Source: Pseudoclavibacter endophyticus (GTDB lineage Bacteria; Actinomycetota; Actinomycetes; Actinomycetales; Microbacteriaceae). Taken from it: a DNA stretch of 64,000 nt. The notes beneath the pieces are model-generated. The model saw only the letters and a list, made by a program, of their open reading frames with translations. It searched no databases and was not told the DNA's origin. Where the stretch lies: the NCBI RefSeq assembly GCF_008831085.1, contig NZ_WBJY01000001.1:2093338-2157337 (forward strand), in the 5' to 3' direction. The position numbers and the translations under genes were made by a program. Below are positions 25,167-33,634 of the stretch, piece by piece (within the stretch, counting starts at the first letter, position 1; each line of letters begins with the position of its first letter).

Positions 25167-25197
25167 TTGACATCAAGTCGACTTGACGTAGTTCACT
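25167..25197 (+). promoter_or_regulatory. SoxR-controlled promoter with perfect SoxR box
   Basis: TTGACA (25167-25172), 19-bp spacer and TTCACT (25192-25197). The palindrome TCAAGTCGACTTGA fills 25173-25186 inside the spacer. Spacer length and the TCAAG...CTTGA core fit the known SoxR operator. It drives the 25.2-28.2 kb operon and probably autoregulates soxR. Confidence 0.88.
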
Positions 25198-25230
25198 CTA
25201 GCTCAAGGGAACTCGATGAAGGAGCTTGCA

Positions 25231-25869
25231 GTGATCGATGTGGATGTTTGGGCGGACGTGCGCTGCCCGTGGTGTTGGATCGGCTTGCGCCGACTGCCAC
25301 GAACGACCACTGAGCTTGGCGAGCCAGTTCGGCTGAGGAGGCGGAGCTTCCTCCTCGAACCTCGGGGACCCGTGAGTCCAGGCCAGCCAACTGCTGCGGT
25401 CGCGACGAGCGAGTGGGGTATGACGATCGCGCAGTGGGAATCCAAGAGCCAACGCATACGGGCTGAGGGCCGGGGAGAGGGGCTGGATATAAACGTCGAC
25501 GGCGCCCTGATGTTCGACTCAAGCCCCTTGCACAGACTTCTGAAGCTCGTCGCCGCCGCGAAACCGTCCCGTGCCGGAGCGGCCTGGGATGCAGCCTTCG
25601 TTGCACATTTCGGTCGTACCGAGAACCTGGGTGATTGGGATGTTCTGAGATCGATGGCTGCGGTTTGGGGCCTCGATCCTGCCGGGGTGGAGCGCGCACT
25701 AGTGGGAGAGAGCTTCGCGGAGGACGTTGCTCGCGACCTCGCGGACGCGCAACGCCTGCAAGTCAACTCAGTGCCAACGATCGTCGCCCGAGACGGGAGT
25801 CAAATCTCGGGGACCGCTTCGGCCGGGGAACTGGTGCGTTTCCTAACAGGCGCGGGATCGATTCGATGA
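25231..25869 (+). CDS. DsbA-family oxidoreductase (FrnE-like)
   Basis: A 212-residue thioredoxin-fold protein of the FrnE/2-hydroxychromene-2-carboxylate isomerase-like group. The N-terminal strand leads to the CxxC-type active site RCPWCWIG (Cys about residues 12 and 15), followed by a large helical insertion and the cis-Pro loop VNSVPTIVA. There is no signal peptide, so it is cytosolic. GTG 25231 has AAGGAG six bases ahead; the ATG at 25216 is possible but would contain that site. First gene of the SoxR-controlled operon; a role in thiol redox stress is inferred. Confidence 0.88.
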   Translation: MIDVDVWADVRCPWCWIGLRRLPRTTTELGEPVRLRRRSFLLEPRGPVSPGQPTAAVATSEWGMTIAQWESKSQRIRAEGRGEGLDINVDGALMFDSSPLHRLLKLVAAAKPSRAGAAWDAAFVAHFGRTENLGDWDVLRSMAAVWGLDPAGVERALVGESFAEDVARDLADAQRLQVNSVPTIVARDGSQISGTASAGELVRFLTGAGSIR

Positions 25870-26801
25870 GCGAGCAGATGTGGGCCGCGGTGATCGATAG
25901 CTTCGGCTCGCCGGACGCTCTCCGGGTGCGTCAGATCGACAGACCAGCCACTTTCCCTGGCGGCGTCCTGGTTCGGGTTATCGCCGCCGGTGTGCAATTG
26001 ACCGACGCGGCCATCCGGGCGGGGTGGACACCACCGGGAGCAGAGATCACGTTCCCGCAAGTTCTCGGCAACGAGTTCTCCGGCGTCGTCGAGCAGGTCG
26101 GCCCTGAGGTTCATGGCTTCCGAACTGGGGATGAAGTCGCTGGGTTCAACGTGCTCAATTGCTACGCCGAGTACGTGGTGGTGCCGGAGTCGCACCTCGT
26201 ACCCAAACCAGCGGGTGTTCCATGGTTGGCTGCTGGAGCTCTGTCAGCATCAGGGCAGACCGCGCACACGGCGTTCGAGGATCTCGCCGTCGAAGCCGGT
26301 GATGTTGTGCTCGTCTGCGGCGCGGCAGGCGGCGTGGGAACGATGTTCACTCAGCTCGCAATCCGTTCGGGTGCGACTGTCATCGGAACCGCAAGCGAAG
26401 CCAATCACGACTACTTGCGATCCTTGGGCGCCGTCCCGGTTGCGTACGGAGAAGGGCAGACCGAGCGAATCCGCGCTCTCAGTTCCCAGATTGATGTTGT
26501 GTTTGACGCTGCTGGCCATAAGAACCTACGAACGGCCATCGATCTCGTCGATGATCGCACCCGGATAGCAACGATCGTGGACATGGCACTCGCAGCCGAT
26601 CTCGGATGCGGCATCATCCGTAGCCGTCGTTCTGCTGATCGCCTGGCCGAACTCATCGAGCTGGTTAGACGCGGCGAACTGCAGGTACATATCCGCCGCA
26701 GCTACCAACTTCGCGACGTCGCAGACGCACATCGAGACGTCGAGTCTGGGCACGGGCGCGGCAAGATCGTCCTAGACATCGGTGGTCGACATGAAAACTG
26801 A
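25866..26801 (+). CDS. Zinc-independent quinone oxidoreductase (MDR superfamily)
   Basis: A 311-residue medium-chain dehydrogenase/reductase of the NADPH:quinone reductase type. It has an N-terminal GroES-like domain (LGNEFSGVVEQVGPEVHGFR, GDEVAGF) and a Rossmann domain with GAAGGVGTMFTQLA (about residues 151-160). No structural or catalytic zinc ligands are visible. The ATG overlaps the DsbA stop (ATGA). With SoxR control it plausibly detoxifies quinones or other redox cyclers by NADPH-dependent reduction. Confidence 0.92.
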   Translation: MSEQMWAAVIDSFGSPDALRVRQIDRPATFPGGVLVRVIAAGVQLTDAAIRAGWTPPGAEITFPQVLGNEFSGVVEQVGPEVHGFRTGDEVAGFNVLNCYAEYVVVPESHLVPKPAGVPWLAAGALSASGQTAHTAFEDLAVEAGDVVLVCGAAGGVGTMFTQLAIRSGATVIGTASEANHDYLRSLGAVPVAYGEGQTERIRALSSQIDVVFDAAGHKNLRTAIDLVDDRTRIATIVDMALAADLGCGIIRSRRSADRLAELIELVRRGELQVHIRRSYQLRDVADAHRDVESGHGRGKIVLDIGGRHEN

Positions 26802-28185
26802 TCCACGCCGCACCCGCGAACAGCTCTGGACACGGCAGACGGCACCGTTCATCGCGGGCACTCTCACGCTGATGACGTTCATCGCATTCGAGTCGTTCGC
26901 GGTCACAACCATCCTCCCGGTGGTAACCGCCGACCTCGGAGGCACCGCCTGGTACTCCTTCGCCTATGCCGCGACCATCACCACCGCCCTGATCGGCATG
27001 GTCATTGGCGGCAACTGGGCCGACCAATCGGGCCCACGAACACCACTCATGATTGGCGGAACACTCTTTCTGCTCGGTCTAGCACTGACAGTGGTGGCGC
27101 CAGACATCGGTACTTTCATCCTCGGTCGGCTCCTGCAAGGCGTCGGCGGCGGGATCGATTCCGTGTGCCTCTATGTCCTGATCGCCCGACATGTCCCAGA
27201 AGGTCCCCGCCCACGCATGTTCGGGTTGTTGACAACGGCATGGCTCGTACCTTCATTGGCAGGGCCCTTGATCGCCGGCTTCCTAACTGACCTCACAACT
27301 TGGCGAACCGTTCTCGGCATCGTCCTCGTGGGAAGCGCTGCCGCACTACTCTGCCTTCTACGCGTCACCCAAACGCCCTCCGCCCAGGATGAGTTTGGCC
27401 CGCGGCACCCATCCCCGGGCGATCGTTCGTGGTCGAAGATTGTCGGGCGTAGCGGCTCCCTCGCCCTCCTCGCTGCCGTCCTTCTCGTCGTTCTGCACCT
27501 CGCTGGGCAACTCAATACGTTCGTCTCGGTCGTGGTCGTCGCGGTGGCTTCGCTGGCGCTCATCATCACCGCGCGCGGCATCCTCCCCGCAGGCACGCTC
27601 CTGTTGCGAGGCGCTCCGCAGCGGCTGATCGCACTGCGAGCCATTCTCGGCGCAACGGTCACCACCACTGATCTGTACCTGACGCTCTACTTGCAAACGG
27701 AGCGCGGATATCCGCCTACGACCGCAGGACTAGTGATAGCTCTCGGGGCCGCTGGATGGGCACTCGGAGCGTGGCTACAAGGACGGTTTTCGAGCACGCA
27801 GAGAACACACGGGCGGCTCGTCTTGCTCGCCACCGTCCTCGTCGCCTTCGGACCTGCAACGGCGCTTGCGTACACCAGTTCAAACTTGCCGCTGGGAGTC
27901 GTGGTAGCCGCCTGCATCGCAATGGGAACCGGGATGGGGACTGCCTATCCCCGTTTGTCCAGCGCCACACTCGCCCTCGTAAGCGCAGAGAGACAGGGGG
28001 CCTATAGTTCCGCTCTGCAAGCGGGCGAAAGTATGAGTATCGGCGTACTCACGGCACTCATCGCCGCTCTGCTCGCCACAGGCGTCACCTTTACGACCCT
28101 CTACGGCGTGCTCCTCGGGCTCGCCTTGGTCGCCATCCTGGTCGCGGCGACGGGGTCCACCAAACGCCACGCGGAGACCTCGTGA
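26791..28185 (+). CDS. MFS transporter, probable drug exporter
   Basis: A 464-residue major facilitator with about 14 hydrophobic helices. FIAFESFAVTTILPVVTADL is the first helix with its loop, GGNWADQSGPRTPLMIGG is motif A, and LGRLLQGVGGG is the helix-4 region. The ATG overlaps the end of the quinone reductase gene by 11 bp, so it is the third gene of the SoxR operon. Co-regulation with SoxR suggests export of redox-active compounds, as for other SoxR-controlled pumps. Confidence 0.9.
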   Translation: MKTDPRRTREQLWTRQTAPFIAGTLTLMTFIAFESFAVTTILPVVTADLGGTAWYSFAYAATITTALIGMVIGGNWADQSGPRTPLMIGGTLFLLGLALTVVAPDIGTFILGRLLQGVGGGIDSVCLYVLIARHVPEGPRPRMFGLLTTAWLVPSLAGPLIAGFLTDLTTWRTVLGIVLVGSAAALLCLLRVTQTPSAQDEFGPRHPSPGDRSWSKIVGRSGSLALLAAVLLVVLHLAGQLNTFVSVVVVAVASLALIITARGILPAGTLLLRGAPQRLIALRAILGATVTTTDLYLTLYLQTERGYPPTTAGLVIALGAAGWALGAWLQGRFSSTQRTHGRLVLLATVLVAFGPATALAYTSSNLPLGVVVAACIAMGTGMGTAYPRLSSATLALVSAERQGAYSSALQAGESMSIGVLTALIAALLATGVTFTTLYGVLLGLALVAILVAATGSTKRHAETS

Positions 28186-28348
28186 GGTCACATGCGGGCG
28201 GCGACGGGCATTTCCGCTCCCGGGACACTCACGTCACTACCCGGGATGCTCGGGCAACGAGCCCGAACCGGATTGGTCCACGTAGTCAGCGCGAGGCTCG
28301 AGGAGATGGAACAAACAGGCCATCCAGTGATCACTTCCAGAAAAGGCG

Positions 28349-28369
28349 AAGCCCTGATGACACTTGCCG

Positions 28370-28387
<18 letters not shown>
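28349..28387 (+). terminator. Probable bidirectional terminator
   Basis: Stem AAGCCCTG (28349-28356) pairs with CAGGGCTT (28376-28383), with partial extension on both sides and TTTT following; the reverse strand also ends in T-rich sequence. A related hairpin precedes the second att copy at 41.5 kb. Confidence 0.6.
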
Positions 28388-28454
<67 letters not shown>

Positions 28455-29002
28455 GCATCTATCTCTCGCCGCTGTTCGATGCGATCCGCGGCATCCAGAC
28501 CACCCTGCGGCTGCGCGGCGAGGTCACCAGCGGCCGCGCCGAAGCGGTCCTCTCCCGCCCTGTCGCCCGCGCCCGCTGGCTGCTCGCCTACGCGTTCACC
28601 GGAGCGCTGGCGGCCCTCGCCTTACTGATCGAGTTCGGGCTCGGCATCGGCGTCGCGCAACTCGGCACCGACCCCGGCGCGTTCGGGATGCTGGCTGCCG
28701 CCGGTGCCCTGCGAGCGCCCGCCGCGTGGGTGTTCATCGCGCTCACCACGCTGCTGCTCGCCACCGTCCCGCGCGCGGCCGCGGCCATCGCCTTCATCGT
28801 GGTCGGAGCGTTCCAGGCGCTCGAGTTCACCGCCTCGTTCCGCCTCGTTCCGCCCGAGGCGCTCTACGCCTCACCCTTCGCCCTCGTGCCCCAGCTCCCG
28901 GACGGCGACCTGCACGTCTGGCTGCCCATGCTGCTCATCCTCGTCGCCGCCGGCCTCACGGCCGTCGCGGCGCGAAGCATCCACCACCAGGACATCCACT
29001 GA
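28455..29002 (+). pseudogene. ABC-2-type permease C-terminal fragment
   Basis: An open frame runs directly out of the tRNA fragment (IYLSPLFDAIRGIQTTLRLR, GEVTSGRAEAVLSRPVARAR) into about four membrane helices (LAYAFTGALAALALLIEFGL, WVFIALTTLLLATVP, AIAFIVVGAFQAL, MLLILVAAGLTAVAA), stop at 29000-29002. It resembles the C-terminal half of actinobacterial multi-helix ABC exporter permeases. About two thirds of the protein is missing and no start exists, so it was cut at the att junction. Confidence 0.72.
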
Positions 29003-29034
29003 GGCACGGACGCCGCCCGGGAGTGATCGGCGCC

Positions 29035-29754
29035 TCAGCTCCGGGGCTGGACGAAGCCCGCGATGAGCGCGTTGGTGATGACCGCGGTCATCGTGCGGGT
29101 GACTGCCTCGGACGCGGCCGCCGCGCCCCAGTCGCCGCGCTCGATCGCTTTGGCGCGCGTGTAGACGTCGCCGCTCCACGGGATCTCGCCGTCGAACTGC
29201 GGCAGCGTGCCGCTCGCGGATAGGAGGGCGATGCTCACGGCGGTGCGGGCGTCCGGCGTCTCGCCGTCGGTGAGGACGGAGCGCACGCGCTCGATCAACA
29301 CGGCGCGCCGATCACTTCCCAGGGCGAGCTTCGTCGACGGAAAGATGCCGAGCGTCTTGCCCTTTTCTCTCGTGAGATCGCCGCGCTCAACGAGGCGATC
29401 GAGTACCGGCGCACGGAGGTTCGGGCCGATCGCGGCGAGCACCGTCTGCACAGCGCGCGGCTTCTGCTCGATGTACTCGAGGCCAGGCAGGAGCACCGGG
29501 TCGGGGGCAGTGGCAGCGTTGAGCGTATGGATGCGAGGCGTGGGCGCGTCCGCCTCGCGCAGCTCGATCCGCTCCTGGCGCGTCAGGTCGCCCAGCGTTG
29601 CACCGGCCAGCACGTAGAAAAGGATGTTCTCGCCGGCAATGGAGCCCGTGGCGGGTTGGAAGAGCAGGAGCATCACGTCCTCGACGAGGAGGGGCTCATC
29701 GAAAGCGGGGACGGTGGCGTCGTTCATCGAGCGGGGGTCGAGTTGGTCCGTCAT
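29035..29754 (-). CDS. GPP34 (GOLPH3/Vps74-like) family protein
   Basis: A 239-residue protein of the GPP34 family. EPLLVEDVMLLLFQPATGSI opens it, with a conserved LTRQERIEL block, a central LVERGDLTREKGKTLGIFPS and the C-terminal LLSASGTLPQFDGEIPWSG. Eukaryotic members bind phosphatidylinositol-4-phosphate; the bacterial role is unknown. Its start overlaps the MerR stop by one base, so the two are co-transcribed from the MerR-type promoter at 30.6 kb. A degraded copy lies at 9.3-9.6 kb. Confidence 0.92.
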   Translation of the reverse strand: MTDQLDPRSMNDATVPAFDEPLLVEDVMLLLFQPATGSIAGENILFYVLAGATLGDLTRQERIELREADAPTPRIHTLNAATAPDPVLLPGLEYIEQKPRAVQTVLAAIGPNLRAPVLDRLVERGDLTREKGKTLGIFPSTKLALGSDRRAVLIERVRSVLTDGETPDARTAVSIALLSASGTLPQFDGEIPWSGDVYTRAKAIERGDWGAAAASEAVTRTMTAVITNALIAGFVQPRS

Positions 29755-30527
29755 CAGTTCTCCTGTTGGTGGTGTGCTTCATCTGCGGTGGTGGCGGTGC
29801 TCGACGCGGTCGCCAGCTCGCGGGCGAGCGCGCTCGCCCGGCCGAGGACATCGAGTTGAGCCTCGTTGAACAGTTCGGTGACGGTCTCGAGGAACGTCTG
29901 GGCCGTCACGCGCGGTCCCTTCGACAGGTGCTCGGTCGGATCGCTGAGCCAGGGGTAGGCGGTGATGTGCTGCGAGATCGCCGGCGCGAGCATCTCCGCG
30001 ATCCTCTGCCGGGCCTCATCGTCGGCATCCGCGGTGAGCGCCTCGAATTCTGCGTTGCCGTCGTCGGACTCGGTCTCGACCATCGTCCGGAGATCCGCCA
30101 TCGCCTCCGGGTCGTAGAGTTGCTCGTAGACGAGCATGAGCGACCGTTCGGGAGTCGACAGTCGACGTGCGACGTCTTCGAAACCGGCGGGCAGGTCGGT
30201 TGTCGTCGTTCCGTCGACGATGGCGCGGATCTCCGCCCGCGCGCGCTGCAACCGCTCGATGCTCGCGGCGAGATCGGCGTCGATCGCGAGCAGCGCTTCG
30301 TTGGGGGTGTCTCCCCCGGGCCCGACGGACTCGATCTGGGCGAGCGGGACGCCGAGGTCGCGGAGCCGCCGGATTTGCAGGAGCCGGACGAGATGCCGGG
30401 CGCCGTACTGCTTGTAGCCGTTCGACATCCGTTCGGGCTCCTCGAGCACGCCGGAGCGGTGGTAGTGGCGCACCGTGTTCACGGTCGTCCCCGCGAGCTC
30501 GGCAAGTTCGCTCGTGCTCCAGGGCAT
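29754..30527 (-). CDS. MerR-family transcriptional regulator, first gene of MerR-GPP34 operon
   Basis: A 257-residue regulator. The winged-helix domain is MPWSTSELAELAGTTVNTVR then HYHRSGVLEEPERMSNGYKQ and RRLRDLGVPLAQI. A coiled-coil helix lies at about 85-105 and a long effector domain of unknown ligand follows (PAISQHITAYPWLSDPTEHL). There is no Cys cluster, so it is not metal- or SoxR-type. It has one of the eleven MerR-type promoters directly upstream, which suggests it activates its own operon, the divergent export gene and, by operator similarity, the genes at 10-23 kb. Confidence 0.92.
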   Translation of the reverse strand: MPWSTSELAELAGTTVNTVRHYHRSGVLEEPERMSNGYKQYGARHLVRLLQIRRLRDLGVPLAQIESVGPGGDTPNEALLAIDADLAASIERLQRARAEIRAIVDGTTTTDLPAGFEDVARRLSTPERSLMLVYEQLYDPEAMADLRTMVETESDDGNAEFEALTADADDEARQRIAEMLAPAISQHITAYPWLSDPTEHLSKGPRVTAQTFLETVTELFNEAQLDVLGRASALARELATASSTATTADEAHHQQEN

Positions 30528-30583
30528 CGTCGATTCCTTCCGTTCATCCCATGGCCGGGGTCTCGGTCGTGGGGTTCGGGATC

Positions 30584-30614
30584 ATTCAAGACTGTGTTCT
30601 CGGTACAGGGTCAA
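30584..30614 (-). promoter_or_regulatory. MerR-type promoter for the MerR-GPP34 operon
   Basis: TTGACC (30609-30614), 19-bp spacer with CTGT ... ACAG dyad, TTGAAT (30584-30589), minus strand. It is one of the clearest members; start codon 57 bp downstream of the -10. Confidence 0.8.
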
Positions 30615-30640
30615 TACCGTCAGCAGATCTCGGGATGCGC

Positions 30641-30671
30641 TTGACCCTGTTCTGAGAACTCAGTCTGTACT
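30641..30671 (+). promoter_or_regulatory. MerR-type promoter for the small multidrug export gene
   Basis: TTGACC (30641-30646), 19-bp spacer (CTGTTCTGAGAACTCAG core), TGTACT (30666-30671). It is divergent from the MerR promoter, with 26 bp between the two -35 hexamers. Confidence 0.8.
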
Positions 30672-30723
30672 GCTCCTTGGACGCGCTGGCTTGTGTTCAG
30701 CGCATGAAGACAAGGAGATATCC

Positions 30724-31359
30724 ATGGTGAACAACCCGTACGAGTGGCTTCAAAGCACCATCGCTCAATTGCCCGAGTTCCTGCAGCCGCTGCTCGTCAT
30801 GGTCGCGGGCGCGATCCCGTACATCGAGGGCGAGGGCGCAGCGGGCCTCGGGATCCTCGCGGGCATCAACCCGATCGTCGCCGCCATGTCGGGAGCGGCG
30901 GGAAACATCCTGTGCGTTATCGCAGTGGTCCTCTTCGGTTCGCGAGTCCGAGAGGGCATCGTGCTGCGGAAAGCTGGACGGGCCGATGCGAAGCGTCTCG
31001 AGCCCCAGCTCGTCGGCGCACCGGACTCGGTGGCGGACACCAGCGGAGCTGCGTCGGGCGATACTGACGACGAGACGGAATCTTACCGAGCTACGCCGGG
31101 CGATTCCGAGTCGGAAGCGAAGCCCTCACGGAAGGCGAAGGGACGGGCCAAGCTTCGTCGCTGGCTGGTGCGCTTCGGCGTTCCGGGAGCGAGCCTCTTG
31201 GCCCCGCTCGCCCTCCCCACGATGCTGACCGCGGCGTTCTTCGTCGCGTCCGGCGTGCCAAAGCAGTGGGTCATCCTGTGGCAGATCATCGCGATCATCG
31301 TGTGGACGGGCCTTGTCGCCGCCGCGGCGACCGGCGCGCTCGCCCTCCTGGGATGGTGA
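30724..31359 (+). CDS. Small multidrug export protein
   Basis: A 211-residue membrane protein of the small multidrug export family. The N-terminal half begins FLQPLLVMVAGAIPYIEGEG and AGLGILAGINPIVAAMSGAA with two helices. A charged, Ser/Asp/Glu-rich linker follows (about residues 95-138). The C-terminal half is WLVRFGVPGASLLAPLALPT ... WVILWQIIAIIVWTGLVAAA with three helices. The two Gly/Pro motifs in each half give it an inverted-repeat look. The ATG follows AAGGAGATATCC. It is divergent from and probably controlled by the adjacent MerR; a C-terminal remnant of a paralogue lies at 9.0 kb. Confidence 0.88.
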   Translation: MVNNPYEWLQSTIAQLPEFLQPLLVMVAGAIPYIEGEGAAGLGILAGINPIVAAMSGAAGNILCVIAVVLFGSRVREGIVLRKAGRADAKRLEPQLVGAPDSVADTSGAASGDTDDETESYRATPGDSESEAKPSRKAKGRAKLRRWLVRFGVPGASLLAPLALPTMLTAAFFVASGVPKQWVILWQIIAIIVWTGLVAAAATGALALLGW

Positions 31360-31386
31360 CGTGATCGTGCCAGATGCGGCCAGCCC

Positions 31387-32148
31387 GTGTACGCGACGCT
31401 CCTGAAGGGCATCCACGGCCAGTCCTGGCATGGCCGGCACCGGCCCGTGCTCTTCGACACCGACGAAGACCTTCACCGGGAACGCGAGCAGATCGAGCGG
31501 GCGCGGGCACTCAATGGAATCCTGCTGTGCTCCCCGCGCCTCCCGGAAGACGACGTGCGCGCCCTCGTCGGCGATACGCCCGCCGTAGTGGTGAACCGCG
31601 TGATCGATGGGTTGCCCAGCGTCGTCATGGACAACGAAAACGGCCCGCGGCAGGCCGTCGAGCATCTCGACGCGCTCGGCCATCGGCACATCGCGTACGC
31701 ATCCGGGCCGGTGAACTCCTGGGCCGACGCCGGTCGCCGCACGTCGATCTCCGCCGTCGCCGATGCGCTCGGCATCCGCGTGAGCGTCCTGGGCCATCAG
31801 TCCGCGACGATCCAGGGCGGACACGCCGCTGCCGCCACCGTCGTCGCCAGCGGAGCGACCGCCGTGATCGCGTACAACGACCTCGTCGCGCTCGGCATCA
31901 GTGCCGGCATCGCCGGCCTCGGCCGCAGCTGTCCCGACGATCTCAGCATCATCGGGGTCGACGACATCGACATGGCATCCGTCTGGCAGCCGGGCCTCAC
32001 CACCGTGAGGGTCGACATCCCGCGGTGCGGGTCGCTCGGCGTGGAGGTGCTGCTCCAGGCGATGGCGGGCGACACGCCTCGGGCTGTCGCAACCCTTCCG
32101 TCGCAGCTCATCGTGCGCGGGTCGACGGCTCCCCCGCGCACACGCTGA
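31387..32148 (+). pseudogene. LacI-family regulator lacking its DNA-binding domain
   Basis: The frame PVYATLLKGIHGQSWHGRHR, then RALNGILLCSPRLPEDDVRA, VVVNRVIDGLPSVVMDN, YNDLVALGISAGIAGLG and CPDDLSIIGVDDIDMA, is the periplasmic-binding-like effector domain of a LacI repressor. The N-terminal helix-turn-helix and about 65 further residues are absent; the sequence starts 27 bp behind the export gene. Even if translated from the GTG at 31387 it could not bind DNA as LacI does. It is a truncated pseudogene, cut on its left side. Confidence 0.82.
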
Positions 32149-32234
32149 CGGTTGTGGCGGACTGCTGGCGGAGTGATTGTGCTGGGCTGAGTTGAGCCGG
32201 ACACGGTGCTCGCGCGTGGCAGCCACGCAAACTA

Positions 32235-33245
32235 GTGTTCGTGCTCACCGTTTACCTAGATCAGAACAAGTGGATTGACCTCGCGCGCGCTGCGACAGGT
32301 CATCCACAAGGTGCACGCTTCGTCGAGACGTTGGCCGTTCTGAGGGCAGCTGCAGATGACGGACGCGCACGCTTCCCGCTCAGCCTGGCTCACTACTACG
32401 AGACGGGAAAGCAGGGCGACCTTAGGAAACGCGAGGATCTGGCAGCCACGATGATGCGGCTCGCGGGGATGCTGAGGATAGCGCCGCCTCATGTGATCGC
32501 TCCGTGGGAAATCCGGCGGGCGCTGATTGATACCTTCGGTCTGCCCATACCCGTTGAGGAGCTCGATCTGTTCGGGAGTGGAATTGCTCACGCGGCAGCA
32601 TCACCGGCTTTGAGCTACGTGGCGCCGGCTGAGTATCTCGGAGTACCGCTACCTGCACATGTGCAACAGGAGCTTCAGCGCCGAGCCGAGCCGGAGTTCG
32701 AGCGAGTCATTCTGGCCGGTGCGACCCCTGATGGGATGCCTGATGAGCTACGCATCGTGCTGCACGACATGAAGAACCTCACCGACGACCGGTTCGTGGA
32801 CGGTCAGCGCAGCGTCGCGGAGGCGCTCAAGAAGCTGGGGCGAGGCCGCCTCAACGATGTCATGGTAGCGACCGCGGTCGCCGACATCATCGATCCCCTG
32901 CTTCGGATAAGCAGAGAGCTCGGCATCGCCTTCAACGACGTCCTTGACCGTATGACGCATCTCGTCGAGGCGATACCCTCCCGCTGGGTCGAGATGAAGC
33001 TCAGGCATGTGAGGCAGGCGAATCCGCAGAAGGCCTGGAGCGGCAACGATCTCAACGATGTCACCGCCCTCGCGATCGCCGTGCCCTACTGCGACATAGT
33101 CGTAACGGAGAAATCGTGGGCCTCCATGCTCACGGACGCGAAGGTCCCTGCCCGGTTCCGCCACGTCGTGACCGCGAGTCTCGATGATCTTGTCAGATAT
33201 CTGGAAGCCGCGCCGCAACCGCGGGCCGAAGACGGCCAGGGCTGA
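32235..33245 (+). CDS. Predicted PIN-like domain protein
   Basis: A 336-residue soluble protein. The N-terminus VYLDQNKWIDLARAATGHPQ has the hydrophobic strand plus Asp (LDQN) typical of PIN-like nucleases, SLAHYYETGKQGDL supplies a second acidic position, and the C-terminal NDLNDVTALAIAVPYCDIVV with TEKSWASML matches the D-x3-A...D strand of the PIN fold. A helical region separates them. Two start candidates are GTG 32235 and GTG 32241. PIN-like proteins are usually metal-dependent RNases found as toxins or defence effectors; no antitoxin-like partner is adjacent. Assignment rests on motifs only. Confidence 0.62.
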   Translation: MFVLTVYLDQNKWIDLARAATGHPQGARFVETLAVLRAAADDGRARFPLSLAHYYETGKQGDLRKREDLAATMMRLAGMLRIAPPHVIAPWEIRRALIDTFGLPIPVEELDLFGSGIAHAAASPALSYVAPAEYLGVPLPAHVQQELQRRAEPEFERVILAGATPDGMPDELRIVLHDMKNLTDDRFVDGQRSVAEALKKLGRGRLNDVMVATAVADIIDPLLRISRELGIAFNDVLDRMTHLVEAIPSRWVEMKLRHVRQANPQKAWSGNDLNDVTALAIAVPYCDIVVTEKSWASMLTDAKVPARFRHVVTASLDDLVRYLEAAPQPRAEDGQG

Positions 33246-33304
33246 GTGGAGCGATCGTCGTGGGTGCCGATCGTCGCTTCACACCCGTCGAAGGTCTCGA
33301 AGTA

Positions 33305-33358
33305 CTACGCCCAGCCCTCGAAGCAGGTGGCGCACAGGGTGGCGTTGTCGTCGAACAT
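33305..33358 (-). CDS. Candidate 17-residue peptide with CxxC
   Basis: The minus-strand frame MFDDNATLCATCFEGWA (stop TAG at 33305-33307) is preceded by a good ribosome binding site (AGAGGAA) and by a 17-bp palindrome. The composition, with two Cys and a C-terminal Trp, is unlike the shadow frames around. It could be a precursor peptide, a leader peptide or chance; no maturation enzyme is nearby. Confidence 0.35.
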   Translation of the reverse strand: MFDDNATLCATCFEGWA

Positions 33359-33373
33359 TGTGATTCCTCTCGG

Positions 33374-33390
33374 TCGGTCAGACTGACCGA
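33374..33390. promoter_or_regulatory. Palindrome TCGGTCAG-A-CTGACCGA
   Basis: A perfect 8-1-8 inverted repeat 16-32 bp upstream of the candidate peptide start, in the 430-bp gap between the PIN-like gene and the winged-helix/TIR-like operon. Possible operator; the rest of the gap shows no gene. Confidence 0.45.
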
Positions 33391-33634
33391 GGGCGTCCCG
33401 CCCGGGCGGCCCGCCGCCGTCTCCGGTGCTCACTTCGCGCCCCGTGGCGGAACTTCGGGGGCCGAGCCGCACTGCGACCTTGCGCCCGGCAAGGCATCAC
33501 CCGGCCTGCGTCGTCGGGACTACGGCGGCCGTCGGCGACGGTAACTCTCGAATACCGTTGTCTAGGAACACGGAATTTACGCTGTGATGGTTCCCGAGCG
33601 CGCCGCAACGTGGAAATTCCAAGTCGCGAAGTCA

